The notes under the pieces are model-generated. The model searched no databases, had not been told where the DNA came from, and worked only from the letters and a program-made list of their open reading frames with translations. This document shows positions 34,748-45,393 of a DNA stretch of 64,000 nt, in pieces. Position 1 is the stretch's first letter. Each line of letters starts with the position of its first letter. Position numbers and translations under genes: made by a program. This stretch comes from Afipia sp. Root123D2 (GTDB lineage Bacteria; Pseudomonadota; Alphaproteobacteria; Rhizobiales; Xanthobacteraceae). Location of the stretch: NCBI RefSeq assembly GCF_001425835.1, contig NZ_LMDP01000001.1, forward strand, positions 683,476-747,475, in the 5' to 3' direction.

Positions 34748-35952
34748 TGTCCGGGTCTGGGACCGATAAAACCAAAGCGCGGAAGGAATTGGCCGGCCCG
34801 ATCGTGGTGCTGGTCGAACCGCAGCTCGGCGAGAATATCGGCATGGCGGCCCGCGCCATGGGAAATTTCGGGCTGACGCGCCTGCGCATCGTCAAGCCCC
34901 GCGACGGCTGGCCGAACGTCGCGGCGCAACGCGCAGCGGCAGGCGCCGACCACATCCTCGACAAGGTTGAACTGTTCGACACGGTGGAGGCGGCGGTGGC
35001 CGACTGTTCGCTGCTGTTCGCCACCACGGCCCGCGCCCACGATCAGGCCAAGCCGGTGGTCGGCCCCGAGGAGGCGGCGCGCCAGAGCGTGACGGAAATC
35101 GCATCGGGCGGCACCGCCGCGATCCTGTTCGGCCGCGAACGTTGGGGGCTGAACAATGAAGAGGCCGCGCTCGCCAATCGCATCGTGACCTTTCCGGTCA
35201 GCCCAGGCTTCGCCTCGCTGAACCTCGCGCAGGCGGTTCTGCTGATGGGCTACGAGTGGTTCAAGCTGTCGACCGGGAACGCGCTGCCGTTCACGATGCC
35301 GGAGCGCTCCGAGCGTGCGTCCAGCCATCAAATGCAGGCGTTTTTCGACAATCTCATCGGCGAACTCGACAAGGTGGAATTTCTGCGTCCGGCAGAAAAG
35401 CGCGACACCATGCTGGTCAACCTGCGCAACATTTTCACGCGGATGGAGCCGACCAAGCAGGACATGCACACGCTCCACGGCGTGGTGATGGCCATTGCCG
35501 AGGGCCGCAAGGGCCCCGCCAAGGGCGGCGTCCTCGACGGCAACGAGGCGACGCGGCTGCGCGCGCTGCTCGCGGAACACAGCGAGGGGCGGGCACCGTC
35601 GGAAAGCGGCACGGTGCGGGGATTGGCGCGGCTGCTGCGGCGGAATCCGACCGACGCCGAACGCCTGTTGTGGCAGGCGCTGACCACTGACCGGCGCTTC
35701 GCGGCACAGTTCAAGCGTCAGACCCCGGTGGGGCGGCATATCCCGGATTTCGTGTCGTTCTCGAAGCGGGTCGCGATCGAGATCGTCAATCCCGGGGAGA
35801 ACGATGTCGTGCGCAAGGACCGCGCCGTGCGCAGCAACTGGCTGGCGGAGCGCGGTTATTGCGTCGTCGCACTGTCGACAGACCAGATCGAGCGCGATCT
35901 CGCCGCGGCTCTGGATCTGATCGAAAACGGAGCGCCGTCCGCCTCCGCGTAG
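34747..35952 (+). CDS. trmJ: TrmJ-like tRNA/rRNA methyltransferase fused to a DUF559 domain
   Basis: 401 residues from ATG 34747 (AAAGTGAG upstream); GTG 34693 would add 18 repeat-encoded residues. Residues about 18-180 are a SPOUT methyltransferase: IVVLVEPQLGENIGMAARAMGNFGLTRLRIV, ILFGRERWGLNNEEAALANRIVTFP and the knot FASLNLAQAVLLMGYE. TrmJ methylates the ribose of tRNA position 32. Residues about 290-390 are DUF559 (RNPTDAERLLWQALTTDRRF, FKRQTPVGRHIPDFV, VAIEIV, LAERGYCVVALSTDQI), a PD-(D/E)xK-type nuclease-like fold; the usual DG-H of this fold reads NPGEND, so activity is doubtful. Confidence 0.88.
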   Translation: MSGSGTDKTKARKELAGPIVVLVEPQLGENIGMAARAMGNFGLTRLRIVKPRDGWPNVAAQRAAAGADHILDKVELFDTVEAAVADCSLLFATTARAHDQAKPVVGPEEAARQSVTEIASGGTAAILFGRERWGLNNEEAALANRIVTFPVSPGFASLNLAQAVLLMGYEWFKLSTGNALPFTMPERSERASSHQMQAFFDNLIGELDKVEFLRPAEKRDTMLVNLRNIFTRMEPTKQDMHTLHGVVMAIAEGRKGPAKGGVLDGNEATRLRALLAEHSEGRAPSESGTVRGLARLLRRNPTDAERLLWQALTTDRRFAAQFKRQTPVGRHIPDFVSFSKRVAIEIVNPGENDVVRKDRAVRSNWLAERGYCVVALSTDQIERDLAAALDLIENGAPSASA

Positions 35953-36004
35953 CGCGAAAGGCGTCGCGGGCGGTTGACCGCCCACGGCGCCAGGTCGCTT
36001 GCGG

Positions 36005-36319
36005 TCAGGTTCCGGCCTTCACCTGCACGGCGGCGACGGCGAGCAGTTCATCCATTTTCTTGCGGATCTCGGCCTCACTGGCCTTGCCGTCGAGGTCCTT
36101 GGCGACCTTGCGCAGGACATCGTCGTCACCCGATTCCTCGAAATCCGCCGCTACCACGTCCTTGGCATAGGCGGCGGCATCGTCGCTGCTTTTGCCCAGC
36201 TTCTCGGCGGCCCACAATCCGAGCAGCTTGTTCCGGCGGGCGAGCGCCTTGAATTTCTGCTCCTCATCGAGCGCGAACTTCTTCTCGAAATCTTCCTGGC
36301 GTTTGTCGAAGCTGGACAT
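36005..36319 (-). CDS. F1-ATPase zeta-subunit inhibitor (DUF1476)
   Basis: 104 residues from ATG 36319 (MSSFDKRQEDFEKKFALDEE). FKALARRNKLLGLWAAEKLG, EESGDDDVLRKVAKDLDGKAS and AEIRKKMDELLAVA define DUF1476, the alphaproteobacterial zeta subunit that blocks ATP hydrolysis by F1FO-ATPase. The longer frame to 36478 is not supported by the family. Convergent with trmJ and divergent from purC. Confidence 0.92.
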   Translation of the reverse strand: MSSFDKRQEDFEKKFALDEEQKFKALARRNKLLGLWAAEKLGKSSDDAAAYAKDVVAADFEESGDDDVLRKVAKDLDGKASEAEIRKKMDELLAVAAVQVKAGT

Positions 36320-36612
36320 ATATCTGTTCCGTAAGGTGAATTGGCTGCGCTCGGACCGGCAGCGGTGATCCCTGCATATAGGTTTCGAACGCGGCCGGGC
36401 AACGTCCGAAAGGTCGCAGGATTGATGGCCAAACAGGGCGGTAAAACACGTCTCCTTGCGTTGTATCGGGGAGATCAATGGGTTACGTTGCGGCTGGGTC
36501 CGGTTCGCGGTTTGTTTCGCGATTCTGGGCTTTGCGGCAGCTCCGCCGTGAGTCGCGTAACCATTCGGAGCACACCCATCTCATGGATTTCAACAACACA
36601 CGGTACATCCCT

Positions 36613-37380
36613 ATGAGCCGTCGGCGTCGCATTTACGAAGGCAAGGCCAAGGTCCTGTATGAAGGACCGGAGCCGGGAACCTTGATTCAACATTTCAAGG
36701 ATGACGCCACCGCGTTCAATGCCAAGAAACATCAGGTGATCGAGGGCAAAGGCGTCCTCAATAACCGGATTTCGGAATACGTCTTCCAGCACCTGAACGA
36801 CATCGGCGTGCCGACGCATTTCATCAAGCGGCTCAACATGCGCGAGCAGTTGATCCGCGAGGTTGAGATTGTGCCGCTCGAAGTCGTGGTGCGGAACGTC
36901 GCCGCGGGTTCGCTGTCGCAGCGCCTCGGCATCGAGGAAGGCACGCAGCTGCCGCGCTCGATCATCGAATTCTATTACAAGAACGATCAGCTCGGCGATC
37001 CGATGGTGTCCGAAGAACACATCACCGCTTTCGGCTGGGCGACGCCGCAGGAAATCGACGACATCATGGCGCTCGCCATTCGCGTCAACGACTTCCTCAG
37101 CGGGCTGTTCCTCGGCATCGGCATTCGTCTGGTCGATTTCAAGATGGAGTGCGGCCGCCTGTTCGAGAACGAGATGATGCGGATCATCGTCGCCGACGAA
37201 ATCTCGCCGGATTCGTGCCGGCTGTGGGACATCAAGTCGAACGAGAAACTCGACAAGGACCGTTTCCGCCGCGATCTCGGTGGCCTGCTCGAGGCCTATA
37301 CCGAAGTCGCCAAGCGTCTCGGCATCCTGATCGAGAATGAACGTCCGGCAGGCTCCGGCCCGGTGCTGGTGAAGAGCTGA
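36613..37380 (+). CDS. purC: SAICAR synthetase
   Basis: 255 residues from ATG 36613 ([20 protein letters not shown]). [77 protein letters not shown] contain the family signatures. Joins aspartate to CAIR in purine synthesis. Starts at 36478 or 36583 are possible but lack family support. First gene of the purC-purS-purQ unit, 6 bp before purS. Confidence 0.96.
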   Translation: MSRRRRIYEGKAKVLYEGPEPGTLIQHFKDDATAFNAKKHQVIEGKGVLNNRISEYVFQHLNDIGVPTHFIKRLNMREQLIREVEIVPLEVVVRNVAAGSLSQRLGIEEGTQLPRSIIEFYYKNDQLGDPMVSEEHITAFGWATPQEIDDIMALAIRVNDFLSGLFLGIGIRLVDFKMECGRLFENEMMRIIVADEISPDSCRLWDIKSNEKLDKDRFRRDLGGLLEAYTEVAKRLGILIENERPAGSGPVLVKS

Positions 37381-37386
37381 TCTCCG

Positions 37387-37629
37387 ATGAAAGCTCGCGT
37401 CACCGTCACACTGAAGAACGGCATTCTCGATCCGCAGGGCAAGGCCATCGAAGGCGCTCTGAAATCGCTCGGCGTCGATGGCATCGCCAGCGTGCGGCAG
37501 GGCAAGGTGTTCGACATCGAACTCGGCACCACCGACAAGGCCAAGGCGGAGGCGGCGTTGAAAGCCGCCGCCGACAAGCTACTGGCCAATACGGTGATCG
37601 AGAACTATCGCGTCGAGGTTTTGGGCTAA
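37387..37629 (+). CDS. purS: FGAM synthase subunit PurS
   Basis: 80 residues: [46 protein letters not shown] and [12 protein letters not shown], the standard PurS fold. PurS bridges PurQ and PurL in the three-subunit FGAM synthase. 7 bp to purQ. Confidence 0.96.
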   Translation: MKARVTVTLKNGILDPQGKAIEGALKSLGVDGIASVRQGKVFDIELGTTDKAKAEAALKAAADKLLANTVIENYRVEVLG

Positions 37630-37636
37630 GCGACCA

Positions 37637-38338
37637 ATGAAATCAGCCGTCCTCGTTTTCCCCGGCATCAATCGCGAACGCGACATGGCGCGGGCACTCA
37701 AGCTTGCCTCCGGCAACGAGGCTGCGATGGTGTGGCACGCGGAAACAGCGCTGCCGAAGGGCACCGATCTGGTGGTGGTGCCGGGCGGTTTTTCCTATGG
37801 CGACTATCTGCGCTGCGGCGCGATTGCCGCACGCTCGCCGGTGATGGACGCGGTGCGCGCCCACGCCGCCGCCGGCGGCCTCGTTCTCGGTGTCTGCAAC
37901 GGCTTCCAGATCCTGTGCGAGTCGGGCCTGTTGCCCGGCGTGCTGATGCGCAACGCGCGGCTGAAATTCATCTGTCACGATGTGCATCTGCGCGTCGAAC
38001 GCTCCGATACACCGTTTACCCGCGGCTACAACGCCGGTCAGGTGATCCGCGTGCCGGTGGCGCACGGTGAGGGCAACTACGCCGCCGACGAAGACACGAT
38101 CCGCCGTCTCGAAGGCGAAGGCCGCGTGCTCTATCGTTATTGCTCGCCGACCGGCGAAGTCGGCGACACCCACAACATCAACGGCGCGGCGGCGGCGATC
38201 GCCGGGATCGTCAGCGACAAGGGCAATGTGCTCGGCATGATGCCGCACCCGGAAAATCACGTCGAAGAGATCATGGGTTGCACCGACGGCCGCGGCCTGT
38301 TCGCAGGCCTCGTCGATCATCTGAAAAACGCGGCGTAA
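37637..38338 (+). CDS. purQ: FGAM synthase glutaminase subunit PurQ
   Basis: 233 residues. Class I glutamine amidotransferase: [19 protein letters not shown], nucleophile Cys in [21 protein letters not shown], and the His/Glu pair in [15 protein letters not shown]. Supplies ammonia to PurL. Follows purS by 7 bp; a thioesterase gene on the other strand lies between it and purL. Confidence 0.97.
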   Translation: MKSAVLVFPGINRERDMARALKLASGNEAAMVWHAETALPKGTDLVVVPGGFSYGDYLRCGAIAARSPVMDAVRAHAAAGGLVLGVCNGFQILCESGLLPGVLMRNARLKFICHDVHLRVERSDTPFTRGYNAGQVIRVPVAHGEGNYAADEDTIRRLEGEGRVLYRYCSPTGEVGDTHNINGAAAAIAGIVSDKGNVLGMMPHPENHVEEIMGCTDGRGLFAGLVDHLKNAA

Positions 38339-38341
38339 CTC

Positions 38342-38803
38342 TTACGTCTTTCGCTTCACCCGCTTGATCGTCCCCGAGAACGAGAACAGCGGCCGTTCGC
38401 CGCTCTTGAGAAGTCCGCGCACGAAAATCAGCGAACCGCCGGCGCGGGTGACTTCACCTTCGGCCTCAACGAGTTCGCCTTCATAGGCGGCGTTGAGGAA
38501 TTCGCTGGCAAACGTCACGGTCACGGCCGGACCCTGCAGGACAGGCGAGGCGAATGCGAACAGGCAATAATCCGCGAACGTCATGTAGCAGCCGCCGTGG
38601 ACGTGCTTCAGGCCGTTGAGATGTTTGGTCTCGGCGCGGAATGCGCAGCGGACCCGGCCGTCGTCCTCGATCTTGTGCCAGAACGGCCCGTTGTGGGATT
38701 CGAAAGTGTCGCGGCTCCAGGTCCGCCAGCCGGCGAATTCGCCCTCGGTGGCGACCAGCAGGTCGGGGCGGCGGGTGAAAGGTGTTTTGGTCTGGTCGTC
38801 CAA
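38342..38803 (-). CDS. PaaI-family thioesterase
   Basis: 153 residues if started at TTG 38803 (LDDQTKTPFTRRPDLLVATE); the frame is open to GTG 38917 (191 residues), but that extension runs through overlapping palindromes and is probably not translated. Hotdog-fold core: LKHVHGGCYMTFADYCLFAFA (HGG motif), FASEFLNAAYEGELVEAEGEV and GGSLIFVRGLLKSGERPLFSFSG. Convergent with purQ (3 bp). Substrate acyl-CoA unknown; start uncertain. Confidence 0.8.
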   Translation of the reverse strand: MDDQTKTPFTRRPDLLVATEGEFAGWRTWSRDTFESHNGPFWHKIEDDGRVRCAFRAETKHLNGLKHVHGGCYMTFADYCLFAFASPVLQGPAVTVTFASEFLNAAYEGELVEAEGEVTRAGGSLIFVRGLLKSGERPLFSFSGTIKRVKRKT

Positions 38804-38870
38804 GCGCTTCGGCCCTTGTTCGAGGAGGTATTGCGTGCTGTTAAATCCGATCCTGGTGCAGCGCGCAAAT

Positions 38871-38963
38871 CCCGCCTTGGCGGGATATCCCGCAAACCGG
38901 GGGATTGTTGAAAACACTCGGAAAAAGCCCTTTTCTCACCTCTTTGGTGCCCCTAAGAAGGGG
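38871..38963. promoter_or_regulatory. Overlapping palindromes and hairpin ahead of purL
   Basis: CCCGCC-TT-GGCGGG (38871-38884) overlaps GCGGGATATCCCGC (38880-38893); the two stems exclude each other. CCCCT-AAGA-AGGGG (38950-38963) is followed by TTTAACC, 23 bp before the purL ATG. They could be an operator plus attenuator-like hairpin for purL, or the end of a transcript; function is inference. Confidence 0.4.
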
Positions 38964-38986
38964 TTTAACCCGCACCCAGGTCCACG

Positions 38987-41194
<2,208 letters not shown>

Positions 41195-41223
41195 AGCTTT
41201 CGCTTCGCCCCAAGCGTTGTGGC

Positions 41224-42354
41224 TTATAACACGCGACGCGCGCCGGGAATCCGCAGCAGCACCGCGGTCACTGCCCAACTCGCGAACAGCCCGACCACGA
41301 ACAGGCTGGCGGCCTTGACGCCGGCCGGCAGGTCGATGTCGCGCAACCAGTACTGCATCCACAGAACTGGCACGTAGTGAATGAGGAAGATCCCGTAGGC
41401 GGCCTCGTGCATGGCGTCGAGGAATCCGGTGCCCGGTTTGTCGAAGTGCAAATAGAAGGCGAGGAAGCTGAAGGTGATCGCTGCGCTGAACAGCGGGAGC
41501 GCGAAGCTGTAGGCAACCTCATACCACTCGGGCAGATGATCGGGATCAAGCGCGATGCCGCGCTTGTAAACGATCAGCATCACCAGAAAACTGTAGGCGA
41601 CGAGTGTGACGAGCGCCCACCGGCCCCAGCGTTTCGCGAGTTGCCCTTCGCCGGACAATAAACCCTTGTCCAAGGCAGCGAGGCCGACGCCGACGCCGAT
41701 GGCGAAATAACAGGCGTACAGCAGCACGCGGCTGGCCTGGACCACCAGCGGGCCGCCGAACTCGAACCAGTAGGTGGTGCCGTAGTGCAAGCGCATCGGC
41801 ACATAGGCGAGGGTGGTGACACCGAGGAAGAATGCGAAAAACAGCGCGGGGTTGCTGTATGCGCGCTGGGCCAATCGGTTGATCGGCTCCAGACAGTTCG
41901 GGGCGACGCGATACAGCAGCGCGGCGCAGGTGTCGAACGCCAGCAGCACCCAGACGAACCAGATCGGCCCGCTTGGCCACGGGCCGACCGTGACCGTCTT
42001 CCACCAATAGGCGGCAAAGCCGATATTCGCGTCGCGCGGCTGGAGCGCATAGTAGGCGAGCGGCATCAGCGTCAGCGCAGCGATCGCGAACGGCAGGCCG
42101 AGACGCAACAGCCGGTCATGCAGGAAACTTGCGGTGCTCTTGCGTCGCAGGCTCGGCCAGGTGAACAGTCCCGATAGAAAAAAGAACAGCGCCATGAAGA
42201 AGCTGTCCGTTGCCAGGATAATGCCGTCGAAGCCGACCCACCTGTTTTTGTCGGCGTAGCCGTAATAGGTGTACGGGATCACCGCGTGATGGATGACCAC
42301 CAGAACGGTGAGCGCGGTGCGGGCGCGGTCGAGGGCAACGTTTCTCTCGGACAT
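41224..42354 (-). CDS. Acyltransferase-3/OpgC-like membrane protein
   Basis: 376 residues from ATG 42354 (MSERNVALDRARTALTVLVV). About ten membrane segments; VIHHAVIPYTYYGY carries the paired histidines of the family, then DSFFMALFFFLSGLFTWPSLRRKS and RLLRLGLPFAIAAL. These proteins O-acylate surface glycans or export acyl groups. It ends 30 bp after the convergent purL. Followed upstream on the same strand by DUF427. Confidence 0.87.
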   Translation of the reverse strand: MSERNVALDRARTALTVLVVIHHAVIPYTYYGYADKNRWVGFDGIILATDSFFMALFFFLSGLFTWPSLRRKSTASFLHDRLLRLGLPFAIAALTLMPLAYYALQPRDANIGFAAYWWKTVTVGPWPSGPIWFVWVLLAFDTCAALLYRVAPNCLEPINRLAQRAYSNPALFFAFFLGVTTLAYVPMRLHYGTTYWFEFGGPLVVQASRVLLYACYFAIGVGVGLAALDKGLLSGEGQLAKRWGRWALVTLVAYSFLVMLIVYKRGIALDPDHLPEWYEVAYSFALPLFSAAITFSFLAFYLHFDKPGTGFLDAMHEAAYGIFLIHYVPVLWMQYWLRDIDLPAGVKAASLFVVGLFASWAVTAVLLRIPGARRVL

Positions 42355-42388
42355 GATTCCCGATACCAGCACCGAAGATTCGTCGCAA

Positions 42389-42751
42389 TCAGGCGGGCAG
42401 TTCCTCGATCGTGACCCTGTCGGGATAGAATGCCAAGTGCCCGGCGATTTCCTTCACCGCGTCATAGGGGGCCTCATAGGTCCAGATCGCGTTATCGAGC
42501 ATCTTGCCGTGGGTCTTGATGGTGAAATAGCCGGCGTCGCCCTTGTACGGGCAATGGGTCCGGCGGTCGGTGGCTGACAGCAGCGCCATGTCGACATCGG
42601 CCCGGGGAATGTACTGGACCGGGGGGTAGGAGGCTTCCCGGAGGGTCAGTGCTCCGGTGGTGTCGGCGACGACCTTGCCGCCGGCGGTGACGCGGACCCG
42701 CTTCGGGTTGGGCGCGATGGTGATGGGATGGTCCGGTCCGGGAATTTTCAT
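42389..42751 (-). CDS. DUF427-domain protein
   Basis: 120 residues from ATG 42751 (MKIPGPDHPITIAPNPKRVR). VADTTGALTLREASYPPVQYIPRADVDM, THCPYKGDAGYFTI and AIWTYEAPYDAVKEIAGHLAFYPDRV are the DUF427 signature, a small beta-fold cytosolic protein of unknown function. Sits 34 bp upstream of the acyltransferase, same strand; divergent from bolA. Confidence 0.9.
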   Translation of the reverse strand: MKIPGPDHPITIAPNPKRVRVTAGGKVVADTTGALTLREASYPPVQYIPRADVDMALLSATDRRTHCPYKGDAGYFTIKTHGKMLDNAIWTYEAPYDAVKEIAGHLAFYPDRVTIEELPA

Positions 42752-42897
42752 AACGGGCTCCGGCAGTCTCCTGTGGGTGTTCGCGATATAGGAACGATTG
42801 CGACGATTGCCCGCGTGACCCCGCTGCTTGTCGGCGCTAGAATTGGGCATATCTGGTATGATGGAAGGGCCGGTGGCCCGAGACGGGAGACCTTGGA

Positions 42898-43134
42898 ATG
42901 CCGATGGACGCGCGGGATATCGAAACCATGATCAAGGCTGCGATTCCCGATGCAACCGTGACGATTCGCGACCTTGCCGGTGACGGTGACCACTACGCGG
43001 CGACGGTGATCTCGGAATCGTTTCGCGGCAAATCGCGGGTTCAGCAGCACCAGATCGTCTATCAGTCCCTGAAGGGACAGATGGGCGGCATCCTGCATGC
43101 GCTCGCGCTCCAGACCGGGGTGCCGGACGCCTGA
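42898..43134 (+). CDS. bolA: BolA-family protein
   Basis: 78 residues, GGGAGACC before ATG 42898. MDARDIETMIKAAIPDATVT, GDGDHYAATVISESFRGKSRVQQHQIVYQSLKGQMGG contain the BolA HxxS and RVxxHR-like motif (here RVQQHQ). BolA proteins bind monothiol glutaredoxins through a shared Fe-S cluster. The usual partner grxD lies 3.8 kb downstream at 46967 with egt genes and ltrA between. Confidence 0.93.
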   Translation: MPMDARDIETMIKAAIPDATVTIRDLAGDGDHYAATVISESFRGKSRVQQHQIVYQSLKGQMGGILHALALQTGVPDA

Positions 43135-43156
43135 TCGGCTACCATCGGGGGCGCTG

Positions 43157-44359
43157 ATGTCGCGGTCGGAAAACGGCGAAACCCTGCTGCGGCCGAGCAG
43201 CCCCGACGGCCATCATCGCGTCACCTATGTCGAACTGTTCTTCGACCTGGTCTTCGTGTTCGCGATCACCCAGATTTCCCATACCCTGCTTGCCCATTTC
43301 ACGCCGCTCGGCGTGCTTCAGACCACGATCCTGATGTTCGCGGTGTGGTGGGTCTGGGTCTTCACCTCATGGATCACCAACTGGCTGGACCCGGAGCGCA
43401 CGCCGGTGCGCGTGATGCTGTTCGTGCTGATGATCGCCGGGCTGGTGCTATCCACCTCGATCCCGAAAGCATTCGAGAGCCGCGGCCTCGCCTTTGCGCT
43501 GGCGTTCGCCGCGATGCAGGTCGGCCGCTCTCTCTTCTTTCTATGGGCAGTGCCGAAATCGGAAGTTGCTCATCGCAAAAATCTCGCGCGGATTACGTTC
43601 TGGCTGTCCGTCAGCGCGGTGTTCTGGATTGCCGGCGGTCTGGCTGATCCGCAGATGCGGCTTTTCCTGTGGCTGATCGCACTGGCGATCGAATATGCCG
43701 GGCCCGCGACGCGATTTCGGACACCGGGATTAGGCGCATCCTCGACCCATGACTGGGTGGTCGAGGGCGGGCACATGGCCGAGCGCTCCGCGCTGTTCAT
43801 CATCATCGCGCTCGGCGAATCGATCGTGGTGACGGGCGCGACGTTCGCAGAAGCCGCATGGTCGGCACCTGCGATCGCGGCCTTTCTTGTGGCGCTGCTC
43901 GGCAGCATCGCGATGTGGTGGATCTATTTTCACATCGGTGCCGAAGCAGGCGCGGAACATATTTCAAATGTTCAGGATACTGGCCGTCTCGCGCGGCTCG
44001 CCTACACTTACCTTCACTTGCCGATCGTCGCCGGCATCGTGGTGTCTGCGGTGGGGGACGAGATGCTGCTGGCGCATCCCGACGGACACTCCGGGATGAA
44101 GTAGGTGCTGACCATCGGCGGCGGTCCGTTGCTCTATCTGGCAGGCGTGATCCTGTTCAAGCGCAGCATCCACGGCCGCCTGCAGCTCTCCCATCTCGTG
44201 GGCATCGGGGCACTGGTGGTCCTGATGTCGTTCGCGCATCTGCTGTCGCCGCTCGTGCTGTCATCGGTGACGACGGCGATCCTGCTGGGTGTCGCGGCGT
44301 GGGAAGCGATCTCGCTGCGATCGGGCCCGCCGGTTCAATCCGACGCCACCACCGCATGA
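43157..44359 (+). pseudogene. LtrA-family membrane protein split by an in-frame amber codon
   Basis: The frame from ATG 43157 reads YVELFFDLVFVFAITQISHT, the LtrA (low temperature requirement A) signature, with about ten membrane segments, then HMAERSALFIIIALGESIVVTGATF. After GHSGMK a TAG (44102-44104) interrupts; the same frame continues from 44105 as LTIGGGPLLYLAGVILFKRS and two more helices to 44359. Full length would be about 400 residues. A nonsense mutation or sequencing error is most likely. The tail overlaps the convergent egtD by 25 bp. Confidence 0.82.
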
Positions 44360-45306
44360 ACCGAGAACATGCCGTTGTCGTCGGTCCAGCTGGCGCGCGG
44401 CGTCCAGCCGGCTCCTCGGGCCAAAGCCTGAAAGCGCTCGACGCTGTACTTGTAGCTCGACTCGGTGTGGATCGTTTCGCCGGCGCGGAATGACATGTCC
44501 TGCCCGAAGATACGCACGGTCTGCGCCTTGAGGCTGACGAGGTGCATCTCGATGCGGTGGCGCTCGCGATTGTAGATCGCGCGATGGGCGAATCCCGACA
44601 GATCGAAATCGCCGCCGAGTTCGCGGTTGATGCGCACCAGTACATTTTTGTTGAAACGGCCGGTGATGCCGGCGGCGTCGTTGTAGGCATCGTGCAGGAG
44701 GCGTTCGTCCTTCTCGAGGTCGACGCCGACGATCATGGTCGCGCCGTCGCCGAGGATCGCGCGGGCGCTACGCAGGAACGCGCTGGCCTCATGCGGTTCG
44801 AAATTGCCGAGTGTCGAGCCGGGGAAGAATCCGACCTTCGGCATCGCCTTGACGGCGCCGGGCAATGCGAACGGCGTCGTGAAATCGGCAACGACCGGAT
44901 GAACGGCGAGGTGCGGAAAGTCCTTGCGCAGCGCGTCGGCCTGGCCGTTCAGGAATGCGCCGGAAATATCAACCGGCACATAGGCGTCGAACGCGCAGCG
45001 ATCGAGCAGCAGGCGAACCTTGGTGGTGGCGCCGGCGCCGAATTCCACCAGTGCCGCGCCCTTCGGAATGATCGCCGCGATGTCGGCGCCACGATCGCTC
45101 AGGATGCCAAGCTCGGTGCGGGTCGGATAATATTCAGGCAACACCGTGATCTGCTCGAACAGCTCCGAGCCTGTTTCATCGTAAAAGTATTTTGGCGGCA
45201 GCTGCTTGGGCTGACGTGCCAACCCGTCGATGACGTCGCGCGCGAACACGCTGTCTTTCGGATCGCGGGTGCCGTTCTTGGCCAGCGCGGATACGTGAAC
45301 GTTCAT
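44335..45306 (-). CDS. egtD: L-histidine N-alpha-methyltransferase
   Basis: 323 residues from ATG 45306 (CAGGAGAC upstream). PKYFYDETGSELFEQITVLPEYYPTRTE is the family opening; SAM motif ALVEFGAGATTKVRLLLD; PVDISGAFL; GFFPGSTLGNFEPHEA; C-terminal SYKYSVERFQALARGAGW. EgtD trimethylates histidine to hercynine, first step of ergothioneine synthesis. It follows egtB by 87 bp; egtC and egtE are not in the window. Confidence 0.95.
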   Translation of the reverse strand: MNVHVSALAKNGTRDPKDSVFARDVIDGLARQPKQLPPKYFYDETGSELFEQITVLPEYYPTRTELGILSDRGADIAAIIPKGAALVEFGAGATTKVRLLLDRCAFDAYVPVDISGAFLNGQADALRKDFPHLAVHPVVADFTTPFALPGAVKAMPKVGFFPGSTLGNFEPHEASAFLRSARAILGDGATMIVGVDLEKDERLLHDAYNDAAGITGRFNKNVLVRINRELGGDFDLSGFAHRAIYNRERHRIEMHLVSLKAQTVRIFGQDMSFRAGETIHTESSYKYSVERFQALARGAGWTPRASWTDDNGMFSVHAVVASD

Positions 45307-45393
45307 TGAAGTCTCCTGTCGCACAAAGATCGAATCGCGAGCGGTTCTAAAGGAAATCGTCGTGCGCGTTGCGTCCGGACCCAGGTCGTCCGT

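Noticed and set aside
34553-34876. 107-residue frame with eight leucine heptads through array B
   Set aside because: After the repeat it enters trmJ out of frame and gives nonsense; start would be TTG without a ribosome site. Kept as part of the array finding, not as a gene.
44102-44104. Programmed readthrough or pyrrolysine at the LtrA amber codon
   Set aside because: No pyrrolysine machinery or readthrough context is visible; nonsense mutation or sequencing error is simpler.
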